DNA of 64,000 nucleotides from an uncultured Bacteroides sp. Lineage in GTDB: Bacteria; Bacteroidota; Bacteroidia; Bacteroidales; Bacteroidaceae. Where the stretch lies: positions 29,137 through 93,136 of the forward strand of contig CASENE010000018.1 of NCBI GenBank assembly GCA_949289265.1, in the 5' to 3' direction. How positions within the stretch are numbered: position 1 is the stretch's first letter; each line of letters opens with the position of its first letter. The notes under the pieces were generated by a model. It was not told the origin of the DNA and ran no database searches. It saw nothing but the letters and a program-made list of their open reading frames with translations. This document shows, in pieces, positions 1 through 8,585 of the stretch. Position numbers and translations under genes: made by a program.

Positions 1-205
1 TCGAGCGTACCCGGCGCGGCGTAAAGGAGATGGAGTCTGACTGAACATGGATGAACGTGTCGAACCGGCGCCACTCCTCGTCTGCCTGCCCCAAATCATG
101 GTCGCGGTGACAGGCTGCCAGCAACCAGGCCGACACAGCCACCAGGCAAACCATCTTAAGCAATCTCCATCGAGCAGGCAGGCAGCAAGTCTGTTGTAGG
201 TTCAT
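1..205 (-). CDS. Truncated lipoprotein, N-terminal part only
   Basis: Reverse-strand gene that begins at the ATG at 205 and runs off the left edge, so about 68 residues are visible. The N-terminus is a basic stretch, then a hydrophobic segment ending in a lipobox (LLAAC, Cys near residue 34), then a charged segment (HRDHDLGQADEEWRRFDTF). This predicts a signal-peptidase II lipoprotein anchored in the envelope. The remaining residues (DSISFTPRRVRS) are not enough to name a family. Membrane-anchored helical-repeat sensor or regulator proteins of Bacteroides often begin this way, but that is only a guess. The start was chosen because it is the only in-frame ATG placing a basic n-region before the hydrophobic core. 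Confidence 0.55.
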   Translation of the reverse strand, partial: MNLQQTCCLPARWRLLKMVCLVAVSAWLLAACHRDHDLGQADEEWRRFDTFIHVQSDSISFTPRRVRS

Positions 206-278
206 AGCTCATCCCTTTTTTACTCCGTTTGTATCTTGCAAACAGTCTTATTAATCACACAAGGCAACCCCGCTCGCC

Positions 279-1373
279 TCAATAAATCGTCACCAACGTG
301 GCTCCAAATCCATATTCCTGAAAAGAAGCGTCCTGCGTCTTACAGGAAGAATACTTGCGCCGCAGTTCGTCCAACACCGCCTTGCGCAACACGCCCTCTC
401 CCTTGCCATGGATGAAAACGATGCGCTGCCCGTGCTTGTTGCGGTATTGCTCCATCACTTCGCGGAACTTTTGCAACTGATATTGCAGCATATCGCCCGA
501 AGTCATCCCGCGTGTGTCGTCCAGCAGCGAATCAATGTGAAGGTCTACCTCTATAATATCTTTCCGGGCGTCGACATTCGGCTTCGACTGAGGCTGGGCA
601 GAAGGCTTTCCTGCCGCATCGGCGGACTGCTTCTGCCGCATGGCCTGCTGAAGCTCGCGGGCATCGACTATGATTTGCCTGACGGGCTGGTCGTCACGCA
701 CGATGTCATAAACAAGAGCCGGAGTCTCGAAGAAATCAGAAGGCTGGAAAGTATGCAGTTTGTAGAACTTCACCACGTCGATACGCAACTCCACCGAGAC
801 AGCCGGTTTCAGCATGAACGGGCTGCGCTCCTTGAATGCCACCAGCTGAAGGCAAACACGCTCGCGGGCATTCAGGTCTGCTTTCTCAAACTCTTCCAGC
901 AGGTATTTTTCGTTGGGGCCTATCAGACCATGGCACACCACCGTCCACGCCTTGCCCTCTGCCGCCAGGTAGGTATAATACAAGTCGTAGTTCGAGTCGT
1001 TCACCAGATAAGTCTCAAAAGGCGTGGTGCTGACCGCCTTGATGTCCACCGGGACGAAAGCCAGATATACATTCAGCACATTGCCTCCCCGCACTTCAGG
1101 CTGCCGATAGGCCGACGTCTGCGGGCGTTCCCGCTGAGGAGGGAGAGGTTGAGCGGGAGACTGGGAAGAGGCATTCTCCTTTTCACGCCGGGATTTATCG
1201 GCCGGCGTAGGCACATGATAGTCGTCGGTCTCTATCACGACGCATTCCCTCACAGGCATGGGGATGTCAAAGCCATCCTCGTCCTGCACCAACACAATAT
1301 CCTTACCCCGGAAACCCGATACGCGGCCTCCGCCTACTTCACTCAAGAATCGTACTTTATCGCCAATCTTCAT
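279..1373 (-). CDS. DUF2027 protein with C-terminal Smr domain
   Basis: A 364-residue cytoplasmic protein in three parts. Residues 1-55 form a small beta-rich segment ([19 protein letters not shown]) like a KOW or SH3 fold. Residues 95-235 match the DUF2027 core seen in Bacteroidetes. Residues 274-364 are a Smr domain with DLH at 277-279 and HGKGEG at 322-327, the motifs of the MutS2 small nuclease domain. The linker at 56-95 is Pro/Gln-rich and probably flexible. Smr domains bind or nick branched nucleic acid or mRNA; the substrate here is unknown. It diverges from queA, with back-to-back TAnnTTTG boxes between the two genes. Confidence 0.85.
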   Translation of the reverse strand: MKIGDKVRFLSEVGGGRVSGFRGKDIVLVQDEDGFDIPMPVRECVVIETDDYHVPTPADKSRREKENASSQSPAQPLPPQRERPQTSAYRQPEVRGGNVLNVYLAFVPVDIKAVSTTPFETYLVNDSNYDLYYTYLAAEGKAWTVVCHGLIGPNEKYLLEEFEKADLNARERVCLQLVAFKERSPFMLKPAVSVELRIDVVKFYKLHTFQPSDFFETPALVYDIVRDDQPVRQIIVDARELQQAMRQKQSADAAGKPSAQPQSKPNVDARKDIIEVDLHIDSLLDDTRGMTSGDMLQYQLQKFREVMEQYRNKHGQRIVFIHGKGEGVLRKAVLDELRRKYSSCKTQDASFQEYGFGATLVTIY

Positions 1374-1511
1374 GGTTGCAATCTATATTAATAAGGAATA
1401 AAGAGCCACAGAACCATGCGCCATGAATCCCGTCTGCTTGCTGCTCGATTTTCGCAAGCCGCAGACCCGCGGCAGAGGGCTGTAGCCACAAACTTATCTG
1501 GTAATACGGTG

Positions 1512-1519
1512 CAAAGATA
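1512..1519 (-). promoter_or_regulatory. -7 box TATCTTTG for the Smr gene
   Basis: On the minus strand this reads TATCTTTG, matching the Bacteroides -7 consensus TAnnTTTG. It would give a leader of roughly 130 nt before the ATG at 1373. No clear TTTG -33 box is seen at the usual spacing. Confidence 0.45.
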
Positions 1520-1531
1520 CTAAATAATTCT

Positions 1532-1539
1532 TACCTTTG
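1532..1539 (+). promoter_or_regulatory. -7 box TACCTTTG for queA
   Basis: A TAnnTTTG match 20 bases before the queA ATG at 1559, giving a leader of about 15 nt. It lies back to back with the minus-strand box at 1512-1519, so the two promoters form a compact divergent control region. Confidence 0.6.
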
Positions 1540-1558
1540 CGCCGCAAATCGGAAAACT

Positions 1559-2788
1559 ATGAATCAAGACCCCAGACATATCCACATAAAAGACTTTGCC
1601 TATCCCCTGTCCGAGGAGCGCATCGCCAAGTTCCCCTTAGCCACCCGCGACGAATCCAAGCTCCTGCTCTACCGGCACGGCGACATCGGCGAAGACCATT
1701 TCTACAATCTCCCGGACTATATCCCCGCAGGCAGCCTGATGGTGTTCAACAACACCAAGGTCATCCAGGCCCGGCTGCATTTCCACAAAGAGACCGGCGC
1801 CCTCATCGAAGTGTTTTGCCTGGAGCCCCTTGTCCCCAACGACTATGCGCTCAACTTCCAGCAGACCCGACACAGCGCCTGGCTCTGCATGATAGGCAAC
1901 CTGAAGAAATGGAAAGAAGGCCCCTTGCAACGCCAGATGACCATACGGGGAGTTCCCGTCACGCTGGTCGCCACCCGGGGCGAAGCGAGAGGGACAAGCC
2001 ACCGCGTGGACTTTACGTGGGACAACGAGCAGGTGACCTTTGCGGACATACTCGAAGAATTCGGCGAATTGCCCATCCCCCCCTATCTCAACCGGAAGAC
2101 CGAAGAAAGCGACCTCGTGACCTACCAGACCGTTTATTCCAAAATAAAAGGCTCGGTGGCCGCCCCCACGGCAGGCCTGCACTTCACCGAGCGAGTGCTC
2201 GCCGCACTGCGACAGAAGGGCGTCCACCTCGAGGAACTGACCCTGCACGTCGGGGCAGGCACCTTCAAACCGGTAAAGAGCGAAGAGATTGCAGGGCATG
2301 AGATGCACACGGAATACATCTCCGTCTCACGCCACACCATTGCCCGCCTCATCGAGCACGGCGGACAAGCCATCGCGGTAGGGACCACCTCCGTGCGCAC
2401 TTTGGAAAGCCTGTATCACATCGGGCTTACCCTGCTCAAAAATCCGGATGCCACCGACGAAGAGCTCACCGTGCGCCAATGGCAACCCTACGAACTGTCC
2501 GCCGCAGAGCTGGCCACGCCGGCCACCGAAGCCTTGGGCGCCTTGCTGGCCTATTTGGACAGGCACCAGCTGGAGACCCTGCACACGTCCACCCAAATCA
2601 TCATTGCGCCGGGGTATGAATACAAAGTCGTAAAAGCCATGGTGACTAATTTCCACCAGCCCCAAAGCACGCTGCTGCTGCTGGTCTCGGCCTTCGTCCA
2701 CGGCGACTGGCACGCCATCTACGACTATGCCCTGGCGCACGACTTCCGTTTCCTCAGCTACGGCGACTCCTCTTTATTAATCCCCTGA
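1559..2788 (+). CDS. queA: S-adenosylmethionine:tRNA ribosyltransferase-isomerase QueA
   Basis: QueA moves the ribosyl group of S-adenosylmethionine onto 7-aminomethyl-7-deazaguanine in tRNA, giving epoxyqueuosine at wobble position 34. The 409-residue protein carries family blocks such as NNTKVIQARLHFHKETGA, the PTAGLHFTERVL segment, LHVGAGTFKPVK and, near the C-terminus, TNFHQPQSTLLLLVSAF. It is longer than the E. coli enzyme (356 residues), as is usual in Bacteroides. The next gene starts directly after its stop codon, so the two are co-transcribed. Confidence 0.95.
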   Translation: MNQDPRHIHIKDFAYPLSEERIAKFPLATRDESKLLLYRHGDIGEDHFYNLPDYIPAGSLMVFNNTKVIQARLHFHKETGALIEVFCLEPLVPNDYALNFQQTRHSAWLCMIGNLKKWKEGPLQRQMTIRGVPVTLVATRGEARGTSHRVDFTWDNEQVTFADILEEFGELPIPPYLNRKTEESDLVTYQTVYSKIKGSVAAPTAGLHFTERVLAALRQKGVHLEELTLHVGAGTFKPVKSEEIAGHEMHTEYISVSRHTIARLIEHGGQAIAVGTTSVRTLESLYHIGLTLLKNPDATDEELTVRQWQPYELSAAELATPATEALGALLAYLDRHQLETLHTSTQIIIAPGYEYKVVKAMVTNFHQPQSTLLLLVSAFVHGDWHAIYDYALAHDFRFLSYGDSSLLIP

Positions 2789-3307
2789 ATGACGACTATG
2801 AACCAAGACAACGCCCAAGAACTTTTCCCCCTCGTAGACGAACAAGGCAACATCACAGGCTCGGCCACGCGCGGCGAATGCCACAACGGAAGCAAGCTGC
2901 TGCACCCTGTCGTACACCTGCACGTGTTCAACTCCCAAGGAGATTTATACCTGCAAAAACGACCGACATGGAAAGACATCCAACCCGGCAAATGGGACAC
3001 GGCCGTAGGCGGCCACGTGGACTTGGGCGAAAGCGTGGAGCAAGCCCTGCGGCGCGAAGCGCGCGAAGAACTGGGCATCACGGACTTCATCCCCCAGCCC
3101 GTCGCACACTACGTCTTCGAGTCCGCCCGCGAGCGAGAGCTGGTGTTCACCTTCAAAACGACTTACGACGGCCCCGTCATCCCCTCCGACGAATTGGACG
3201 GCGGCCGCTTCTGGCCGGTGGAAGAAATACGGGCGAACATGGGTAAGAATATCTTCACCCCCAATTTTGAAGGAGAAGCCGCAAAGGTCATCCCCGGTAT
3301 CGGCTGA
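2789..3307 (+). CDS. Nudix hydrolase
   Basis: A 172-residue protein with a complete Nudix box, GX5EX7REX2EEXGX, at residues 75-97 (GHVDLGESVEQALRREAREE), so it should be an active pyrophosphohydrolase. The fold resembles the isopentenyl-diphosphate isomerase-like Nudix branch (LLHPVVHLHVFNSQGDLYLQKR), but substrate cannot be read from sequence. The chosen ATG abuts the queA TGA; a second ATG nine bases on (MNQDNAQ) is an alternative start. In other Bacteroides queA is often followed by folK, which is not here. Confidence 0.88.
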   Translation: MTTMNQDNAQELFPLVDEQGNITGSATRGECHNGSKLLHPVVHLHVFNSQGDLYLQKRPTWKDIQPGKWDTAVGGHVDLGESVEQALRREAREELGITDFIPQPVAHYVFESARERELVFTFKTTYDGPVIPSDELDGGRFWPVEEIRANMGKNIFTPNFEGEAAKVIPGIG

Positions 3308-3341
3308 CTGAACCGTGAGTTGGCCGATTAGCCCCAAGAAA

Positions 3342-3390
3342 AAAGAGAGAGGACGTGCCGGAAAGCAAGACACGTCCTCTCTCTTTCTTT
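3342..3390 (+). terminator. Terminator of the queA-Nudix operon
   Basis: A 16-bp perfect stem: AAAGAGAGAGGACGTG at 3342-3357 pairs with 3371-3386, with a 13-base loop and a T-rich tail (TCTTTATG). It lies 34 bases after the Nudix stop codon. The A-run on its other side means it could also act on minus-strand transcripts. Confidence 0.8.
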
Positions 3391-3401
3391 ATGAACACAT
3401 G

Positions 3402-3508
3402 ACCTTGTGCGTTATAAGGTACAACCTTATGCGTTATAAGGTTCGACCTTGTGCGTTATAAGGTCGAACCTGGTTGTGCACTATGTTGCACCTAGTGCAC
3501 AACCAGGT
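3402..3508. repeat. Palindromic 22-bp array plus long hairpin
   Basis: Three units of ACCTTGTGCGTTATAAGGT (19 bp; the middle one has ACCTTATGCG) start at 3402, 3424 and 3446, an exact 22-bp period. Each unit has complementary ends ACCTT/AAGGT. In the same phase, at 3468, a 41-bp hairpin starts with a 16-bp stem (ACCTGGTTGTGCACTA at 3468-3483, complement at 3493-3508). The array sits between the convergent ends of the Nudix and glmM genes. Confidence 0.85.
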
Positions 3509-3551
3509 CGTAACATCGCCCGGCCAACGCGTAGTGGCTTATGCCGCCGCA

Positions 3552-4940
3552 TCACCGCGCCAAATCCTCGATGACCTTCATCACCTGGCGCCCTATCTCC
3601 TCGGCCTCTTCTTGCGTATGAGCCTCGCTATAGACGCGGATGATCGGCTCTGTGTTGCTCTTGCGCAGATGCACCCACTTGTCGGGGAAGTCAATCTTCA
3701 CCCCGTCGATGTCGTTGATTTCTTCCTCTTTATACAGTTCCTTCACCTTGGCCAGGATGGCGTCCACGTCCGTTTCCGGCGTCAGGTCCACGCGGTTCTT
3801 GGCCATGAAATAGGCGGGATAGGTGGCACGCAGTTCGCTGACCTTCTTGCCCTCGTGCGCCAGGTGGCTCAAGAAGAGGGCAATGCCCACCAAGGCATCG
3901 CGCCCATAGTGGCTGGCAGGATAGATAACTCCGCCGTTGCCTTCGCCCCCGATGACAGCACCCACTTCCTTCATCTTCGTGGTCACGTTCACCTCGCCCA
4001 CGGCCGAAGCGAAATAGGGCTGGCCGTATCGGGCGGTGACGTCGCGCAAGGCCCGCGTGGAGCTAAGATTGGACACGGTGGGGCCCGGGGTGTGCTTCAG
4101 GACATAATCGGCCACTGTGACCAGCGTATATTCTTCGCCGTACATGCGTCCGTCCTCGCAGATGATGGCCAGGCGGTCGACATCCGGGTCTACCACGAAG
4201 GCCACGTCGTTCTGCCCCTTGGCCATCAGCCCCATGATATCGCCCAGGTTACGTTCCAAGGGCTCGGGGTTGTGCTGGAAGTTTCCGGTGGGTTCGCAAT
4301 AGAGTTTCTCGACATGCCGCACGCCCAACTGCTGCAACAAATCGGGCAGGATGATGCCGCCCACGGAGTTGACGCAATCAATGGCTACGCGGAAGTCGGC
4401 CTTGCGAATGGCATCTACGTCCACCAAGTCCAACGCCAACACGCTGTCTATGTGCTTCTGGTTGTATGACAAGTCCTTGCGATAACTGCCCAGCCTGTCT
4501 ACTTCGGCATACTCGAAACCCTCGGCCTCGGCGAGGCGCAGCACTTCGTTGCCTTCTTCCTTATTCAGGAATTCGCCCCGCTCGTTCAGCAGTTTCAGGG
4601 CGTTCCATTGTTTGGGATTGTGGGAGGCAGTGAGGATAATACCGCCACTGGCGCCTTCCATCGTCACGGCCAGTTCGGTGGTGGGCGTCGTGGCCAGGTC
4701 GATGTCGACGACATCCCAGCCCATCCCCATCAGGGTGCCTACCACCACGTCTTTGACCATCTCGCCCGAAAGGCGTGCGTCGCGGCCCACCACGATTTTA
4801 TTGCTTTTGACGGTGCAGGTCTTGCGCATCAGCGTTGCATAGGCCGAAGTAAACTTCACGATGTCCAGCGGGTTCAGGCCTTCGCCCACCCCTCCGCCAA
4901 TGGTGCCGCGGATGCCTGAGATAGATTTGATAAGTGTCAT
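3552..4940 (-). CDS. glmM: Phosphoglucosamine mutase
   Basis: Interconverts glucosamine-6-phosphate and glucosamine-1-phosphate on the way to UDP-GlcNAc for peptidoglycan and surface glycans. The 462-residue protein shows the four alpha-D-phosphohexomutase landmarks: the phosphoserine loop TASHNP (104-109, Ser106), the Mg loop DPDVDR (251-256), the sugar-binding segment GGEGNGGVI and the phosphate-binding loop RKSNTEPIIRVYSEA near the C-terminus. The downstream gene order glmM, DUF4827, DHH phosphoesterase is familiar from Bacteroides. Another phosphohexomutase lies at 60654-62396. A broader phosphomannomutase activity cannot be excluded. Confidence 0.88.
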   Translation of the reverse strand: MTLIKSISGIRGTIGGGVGEGLNPLDIVKFTSAYATLMRKTCTVKSNKIVVGRDARLSGEMVKDVVVGTLMGMGWDVVDIDLATTPTTELAVTMEGASGGIILTASHNPKQWNALKLLNERGEFLNKEEGNEVLRLAEAEGFEYAEVDRLGSYRKDLSYNQKHIDSVLALDLVDVDAIRKADFRVAIDCVNSVGGIILPDLLQQLGVRHVEKLYCEPTGNFQHNPEPLERNLGDIMGLMAKGQNDVAFVVDPDVDRLAIICEDGRMYGEEYTLVTVADYVLKHTPGPTVSNLSSTRALRDVTARYGQPYFASAVGEVNVTTKMKEVGAVIGGEGNGGVIYPASHYGRDALVGIALFLSHLAHEGKKVSELRATYPAYFMAKNRVDLTPETDVDAILAKVKELYKEEEINDIDGVKIDFPDKWVHLRKSNTEPIIRVYSEAHTQEEAEEIGRQVMKVIEDLAR

Positions 4941-4970
4941 ATTGATGAATGATTAAAGGATAACCGAGCG

Positions 4971-5588
4971 TCAGTAAATCTGGTAATAGATGTCGTAATA
5001 ATAGGGTATCACGGATGCCATGGCGGCCTGCGACCCCATATCCGACGGGACTATCAGCTTGACGTGGGACTTATTGTAGATGTAATCCCAAGGCACCAGC
5101 CAGCCGGCGGGGACAGCCGTGCTCCCCAGAACCGTGAGCGGATAATAGGTGTAGTATCCGGAATTGGCATCCGTCAGAAACACGCCTGCGATGGAAGAGG
5201 AGGACTCGGTGTAGCGGAAGCCTTCCAGGCTGGAGGGTATCGTCATGTTGGTATAGTTGAGGTAGTTGTCCAGGATGTTGTATTCGCTGAAGCGCACCGA
5301 AATTTCGTCGTTGTTCTTCACCGTGTCGCCCTCGACGCCGCGGTCTACTATCTGCATGTACACGCCGCTGGCCAACTGCACGTATTCGTTGCGGCTGAGA
5401 TCGGTCATTGAGTCTTGCGCATAAAATTCACTTTGCGAGATGACAGTGATGCTGCTGTCGCGGATGAAGGCGGCGATGGCATCGTCTTCCCGCTCTTTCA
5501 TCTCGGCATACGTCATCGTGTCGTCGCAAGCCTGGAAGCCCAAACTGGCCACTGCCAGGAGCAAAAGTAAAAAGGTCAGTTTCTTCAT
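4971..5588 (-). CDS. DUF4827 lipoprotein
   Basis: A roughly 205-residue protein starting MKKLTFLLLLLAVASLGFQAC, a signal peptide ending in a lipobox-like FQAC, so it is probably an envelope lipoprotein. The mature part (DDTMTYAEMKEREDDAIAAF) matches the DUF4827 family of Bacteroidales, whose members resemble FKBP-like domains but lack an assigned activity. I chose the ATG at 5588 because it places the basic n-region directly before the hydrophobic core; an ATG three codons upstream (5597) is also open. It lies 30 bp upstream of glmM in the same orientation. Confidence 0.8.
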   Translation of the reverse strand: MKKLTFLLLLLAVASLGFQACDDTMTYAEMKEREDDAIAAFIRDSSITVISQSEFYAQDSMTDLSRNEYVQLASGVYMQIVDRGVEGDTVKNNDEISVRFSEYNILDNYLNYTNMTIPSSLEGFRYTESSSSIAGVFLTDANSGYYTYYPLTVLGSTAVPAGWLVPWDYIYNKSHVKLIVPSDMGSQAAMASVIPYYYDIYYQIY

Positions 5589-5612
5589 TTCTATCATTTA
5601 GGTTTGTGGGGA

Positions 5613-5620
5613 CAAAAGTA
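5613..5620 (-). promoter_or_regulatory. -7 box TACTTTTG for the DUF4827 gene
   Basis: Minus-strand TACTTTTG fits TAnnTTTG and lies 24 bases before the chosen ATG at 5588 (15 before the alternative at 5597). Confidence 0.5.
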
Positions 5621-5689
5621 TCTGATTTCGGGGAAAGGTCGAAGAATATGCGGCGAACGTTCGTATCTTTTAACCTTTCCGGCCTTGTT

Positions 5690-6727
5690 TCACGGCTGTG
5701 CCGTCAGCAGGGGCTTGTATTGGCGGAGTGCTTCCTCGAAGACTTCGCGCGCTTCGTCCATCGTGCCGTAGAACTCGCCACCCGAGGCGTTGAGATGGCC
5801 CCCGCCGTTGAAGAACTCGGCTGCCACGCGGTTGCAAGGGAACGTGCCCGACGACCGGAGCGAGACCTTGATCATCGGCTTCTCCGTGTCCTCGCGCAGG
5901 AAGCAGGAGAAGACCACATTCTTGATGCTCAGCGGAATGTTCACGAAGCCCTCGCTGTCGCCCCGGACGTAGGCGAAGCGGCGTTGCTCCTTCTTAGTCA
6001 GCGAGATGAGGGCCGCGTTGCAGTCGGAATAGACGCGCATCTGCGTCAGCACGTACCCCATCAGGCGCAAGCGGCTCTCCGAGTAGGTGTTGAACACGCG
6101 GCGGTATATCTCGTCCTTGTCAATGCCCTTGGAAAGAAGCTCGCTGATAATGAAGTAGATTTCCCGGTTGTTCGAGTTATACGTGAAGCCACCGGTGTCG
6201 GTCATCATGCCCGTGTAGATGCATTCGGCCCCCTCCCGGGTGATGTCGCCGAAGTGGCCCAGACGGCAGATGAGGCGGAACACCAGCTCGGAGGTAGACG
6301 ATATCTCGGGATGAGATACCACGATGCCGCAGAAGTCCTCCGGCCCCAGGTGGTGGTCAATCAGGATTTTGCGGGCGGGCGAAGCCAGCACGGCGTCGGC
6401 CATGGCGTCAATGCGGTGGATGGCATTGAAGTCCAGACAGCAGATGACGTCGGCCTCGGCGATGAGCCGGTCGGCAAAGTCCTTGTAACGGTCGTACAGC
6501 AGGATGTCCTTGCTGCCCGGCATCCACTTCAGGAAGTCCGGGAAGGCGTTGGGCACGATGACGTGGGTGGCCTTGCCCAGCGTGTTGAGGAAATGCCACA
6601 GGCCCAGCGACGAGCCCACGGCGTCGCCGTCCGGAGCGACGTGCGAGACGATAACCATCCGCTCGGCGCGCTCCAGCCACTTGGCGAAATGGTCGATATC
6701 GGCTTGTTTGATAATCTTGCTCAGCAT
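5690..6727 (-). CDS. DHH-family phosphoesterase, NrnA type
   Basis: A 345-residue cytoplasmic phosphoesterase with the DHH motif set: SHVAPDGDAVGSSLG near residue 30, CLDFN, the signature LIDHHLGPEDF, and a C-terminal DHHA1 domain ending in NGGGHLNASGGEF. This is the arrangement of bifunctional oligoribonuclease/pAp phosphatases (NrnA), which degrade nanoRNA and dephosphorylate 3',5'-pAp or cyclic-dinucleotide products. It has its own -7 box (6773-6780). Activity on c-di-AMP or pAp cannot be separated by sequence alone. Confidence 0.9.
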   Translation of the reverse strand: MLSKIIKQADIDHFAKWLERAERMVIVSHVAPDGDAVGSSLGLWHFLNTLGKATHVIVPNAFPDFLKWMPGSKDILLYDRYKDFADRLIAEADVICCLDFNAIHRIDAMADAVLASPARKILIDHHLGPEDFCGIVVSHPEISSTSELVFRLICRLGHFGDITREGAECIYTGMMTDTGGFTYNSNNREIYFIISELLSKGIDKDEIYRRVFNTYSESRLRLMGYVLTQMRVYSDCNAALISLTKKEQRRFAYVRGDSEGFVNIPLSIKNVVFSCFLREDTEKPMIKVSLRSSGTFPCNRVAAEFFNGGGHLNASGGEFYGTMDEAREVFEEALRQYKPLLTAQP

Positions 6728-6772
6728 ATGCGTGTTGTGTTAAGTGAAAACATGTTCCGTGCGAACGGAGGG

Positions 6773-6780
6773 CAAAAGTA
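6773..6780 (-). promoter_or_regulatory. -7 box TACTTTTG for the DHH phosphoesterase
   Basis: Minus-strand TACTTTTG about 45 bases before the ATG at 6727. Confidence 0.45.
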
Positions 6781-6857
6781 CGAAAAAGTTCGGGAATACG
6801 GGCACGCTTGGCGCAGGATTTCGCCCCCGTCCCCGCCCCGCGGCCTCCCGGAGGCAC

Positions 6858-6900
6858 GACGGCCCGCCGCCGGACACGCGCGTGCCGACAGCGGGCCGTC
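6858..6900 (-). terminator. Hairpin after the xylose transporter gene
   Basis: GACGGCCCGC at 6858-6867 pairs with GCGGGCCGTC at 6891-6900, with a further GC-rich hairpin inside the loop. It lies just after the transporter stop codon on the minus strand. There is no U-run, so it may be a stabilising 3' structure or a Rho-assisted stop. Confidence 0.45.
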
Positions 6901-6921
6901 CCAGAAGGGCATAGCCAAGGG

Positions 6922-8406
6922 TCAGCGCCGACCGCGCTCCCGCCACAGGCGCGTCATGTCTTCCAGCGACCGGCCTTTCGTTTCGGGCACCAGGCGCCAG
7001 ACGAACCAGGCGGCCACCAGGCAGATGACGCCGTAGAGCCCGTAGGCAAACATGTGGCCGAACTTCTCGCCCATGTCGCCCACGCTCATGTTGTACATGG
7101 GCAGGAAGGTGGACGAGACGATGAAGTTCGACACCCATTGGAAGGCGACGGCCACAGCCACGGCCGCGCTGCGGATGGTGTTGGGGAAGATTTCGGCAAT
7201 CAGCACCCAGCATATCGGCCCCCAGCTGAACATGAACGAGGCGCTGTAGACCATGATGCTGACAACGGACATGACGGGGGGCAACGTGCCCACCAGGTTG
7301 CACACGGCCACGCCGAACGCGCCGACAGCCATGCCGACGGAGCCGGTGATGAGCAACGGGCGGCGGCCCAGCTTCTCCACCGTCAGCACGGCCAGCAGGG
7401 TGAACAGCAGGTTGACGATGCCCATGAAGACGGTCTGCACCATGGGGTCGCCCATGCCCATCGACTCGAAGATGCGCGGGGCGAAGTAGAGCACGGCGTT
7501 GATGCCCACGGCCTGCTGGAACACGCTGAGCATGATGCCCACGAAGATGACCAGCCAACCGTAGGTGAAGAGCCGTTCGGTCTTCTCCTCGGCCGTGGCT
7601 TTGATGTCGGCCAAGATGGCCTTGCCTTGCGTCCGGCCGTTGATGCGGCTCAGCACGTGCAGCGCTTTGTCGTCCTTGCCGCACATGGCCAGGTAGCGCG
7701 GAGTCTCAGGCACCAGCAGCACCAGGAAGGCAAAGATGGCGCTGGGCACCACGGCGCTCAGAAACATCAGGCGCCAGCCGGTCTCGATGGTCCAGGCAGC
7801 CTCTTCGGGGTTCAGTATCTGGTTGACGCCCTCCACGGCCTTCACCACGGGATTGACGTTATCGCCCAGGATGAGGAAGTTTACCACATAGACGATGAGC
7901 TGGCCGGAGATGATGGCAAACTGGTTCCACGACACCAGCGTGCCGCGTATGCGGCTGGGAGCCACCTCGGCGATGTACATGGGGCAGATGGCCGAAGCCA
8001 GTCCCACGCCCACGCCGCCCAGGATGCGGTAGATGTTGAAGGCGATGAGCAGCGGGAAGGTGGGCTTGCCGTGCTCGAAGAAGAGGAACTCCGGATCGTA
8101 CGTGCCCAGCGCCGCCACCAGGAAGAGCAAACCTGCGATGAACAACGCCTTCTTGCGCCCCAGCCGGGAGGCGATGAAGCCGGACAAGGCACTGCCCAGG
8201 ATGCAGCCTATCAGCGCGCTGCTGGAAGTGATGCCGTGTATCGTGTCCGTGTAGACAAAGTCCTGAGCGCCCATGAAGAAGGCCTGCAGGCCCTTCTCGG
8301 CACCCGAGATGACCGCCGTGTCGTATCCGAACAGCAAGCCGCCGATGACTGCCACCATGACGATGGAGAACAGGTACGCCTTGCTGCCTTTTTCTGTATA
8401 TTCCAT
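6922..8406 (-). CDS. xylE: Sugar porter family MFS transporter (xylose/H+ symporter)
   Basis: A 494-residue inner-membrane protein of the major facilitator superfamily sugar-porter family with about 12 membrane segments. Diagnostic motifs are GGLLFGYDTAVISGAE in TM1, RLGRKKALF after TM2, VPETPRYLAM at the central loop, and PETKGRSLEDM at the C-terminus. It is the last gene of the minus-strand xylose locus after xylA and xylB, which makes xylose the most likely substrate, co-transported with protons. Sequence alone does not exclude glucose or arabinose. Confidence 0.88.
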   Translation of the reverse strand: MEYTEKGSKAYLFSIVMVAVIGGLLFGYDTAVISGAEKGLQAFFMGAQDFVYTDTIHGITSSSALIGCILGSALSGFIASRLGRKKALFIAGLLFLVAALGTYDPEFLFFEHGKPTFPLLIAFNIYRILGGVGVGLASAICPMYIAEVAPSRIRGTLVSWNQFAIISGQLIVYVVNFLILGDNVNPVVKAVEGVNQILNPEEAAWTIETGWRLMFLSAVVPSAIFAFLVLLVPETPRYLAMCGKDDKALHVLSRINGRTQGKAILADIKATAEEKTERLFTYGWLVIFVGIMLSVFQQAVGINAVLYFAPRIFESMGMGDPMVQTVFMGIVNLLFTLLAVLTVEKLGRRPLLITGSVGMAVGAFGVAVCNLVGTLPPVMSVVSIMVYSASFMFSWGPICWVLIAEIFPNTIRSAAVAVAVAFQWVSNFIVSSTFLPMYNMSVGDMGEKFGHMFAYGLYGVICLVAAWFVWRLVPETKGRSLEDMTRLWRERGRR

Positions 8407-8585
8407 GATATTGTTCTTAATGATGAATGAAGAATAATGAATGAGAATGCACGAGGGGGGCTGCCTTTTGACTATTTCATCAAGGGATATAGTCTGCTCT
8501 GGCGTTTACGGGGGAGGCCCTTCGACTTCGCTCAGGACGACAGATGCCTTGCATCATGCCCCCCCTCAAGCGTTCTTCATTACAA
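8407..8585. other. xylA-xylE spacer with REP-like palindrome
   Basis: A 179-bp spacer inside the xylose locus without a credible gene. It contains CCTTCGACTTCGCTCAGG at 8519-8536, a short inverted sequence of a kind that recurs as extragenic REP-like DNA in unrelated bacteria. No convincing -7 box for the transporter is visible. Confidence 0.4.

Noticed and set aside
4117-4302. Numerous 60-100 codon frames inside real genes, this one within glmM, as small proteins
   Set aside because: All overlap strongly conserved genes in another frame and have no start context, promoter or family match.
5606-7036. Plus-strand open frame of 476 codons over the DHH phosphoesterase
   Set aside because: Antisense shadow of a well-conserved enzyme with no family match or promoter.
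6808-8430. Long plus-strand open frame of 540 codons over the transporter gene
   Set aside because: It is antisense to the clear MFS transporter, is His/Asp/Gln-rich as expected of a shadow frame in GC-rich DNA, and has no domain.
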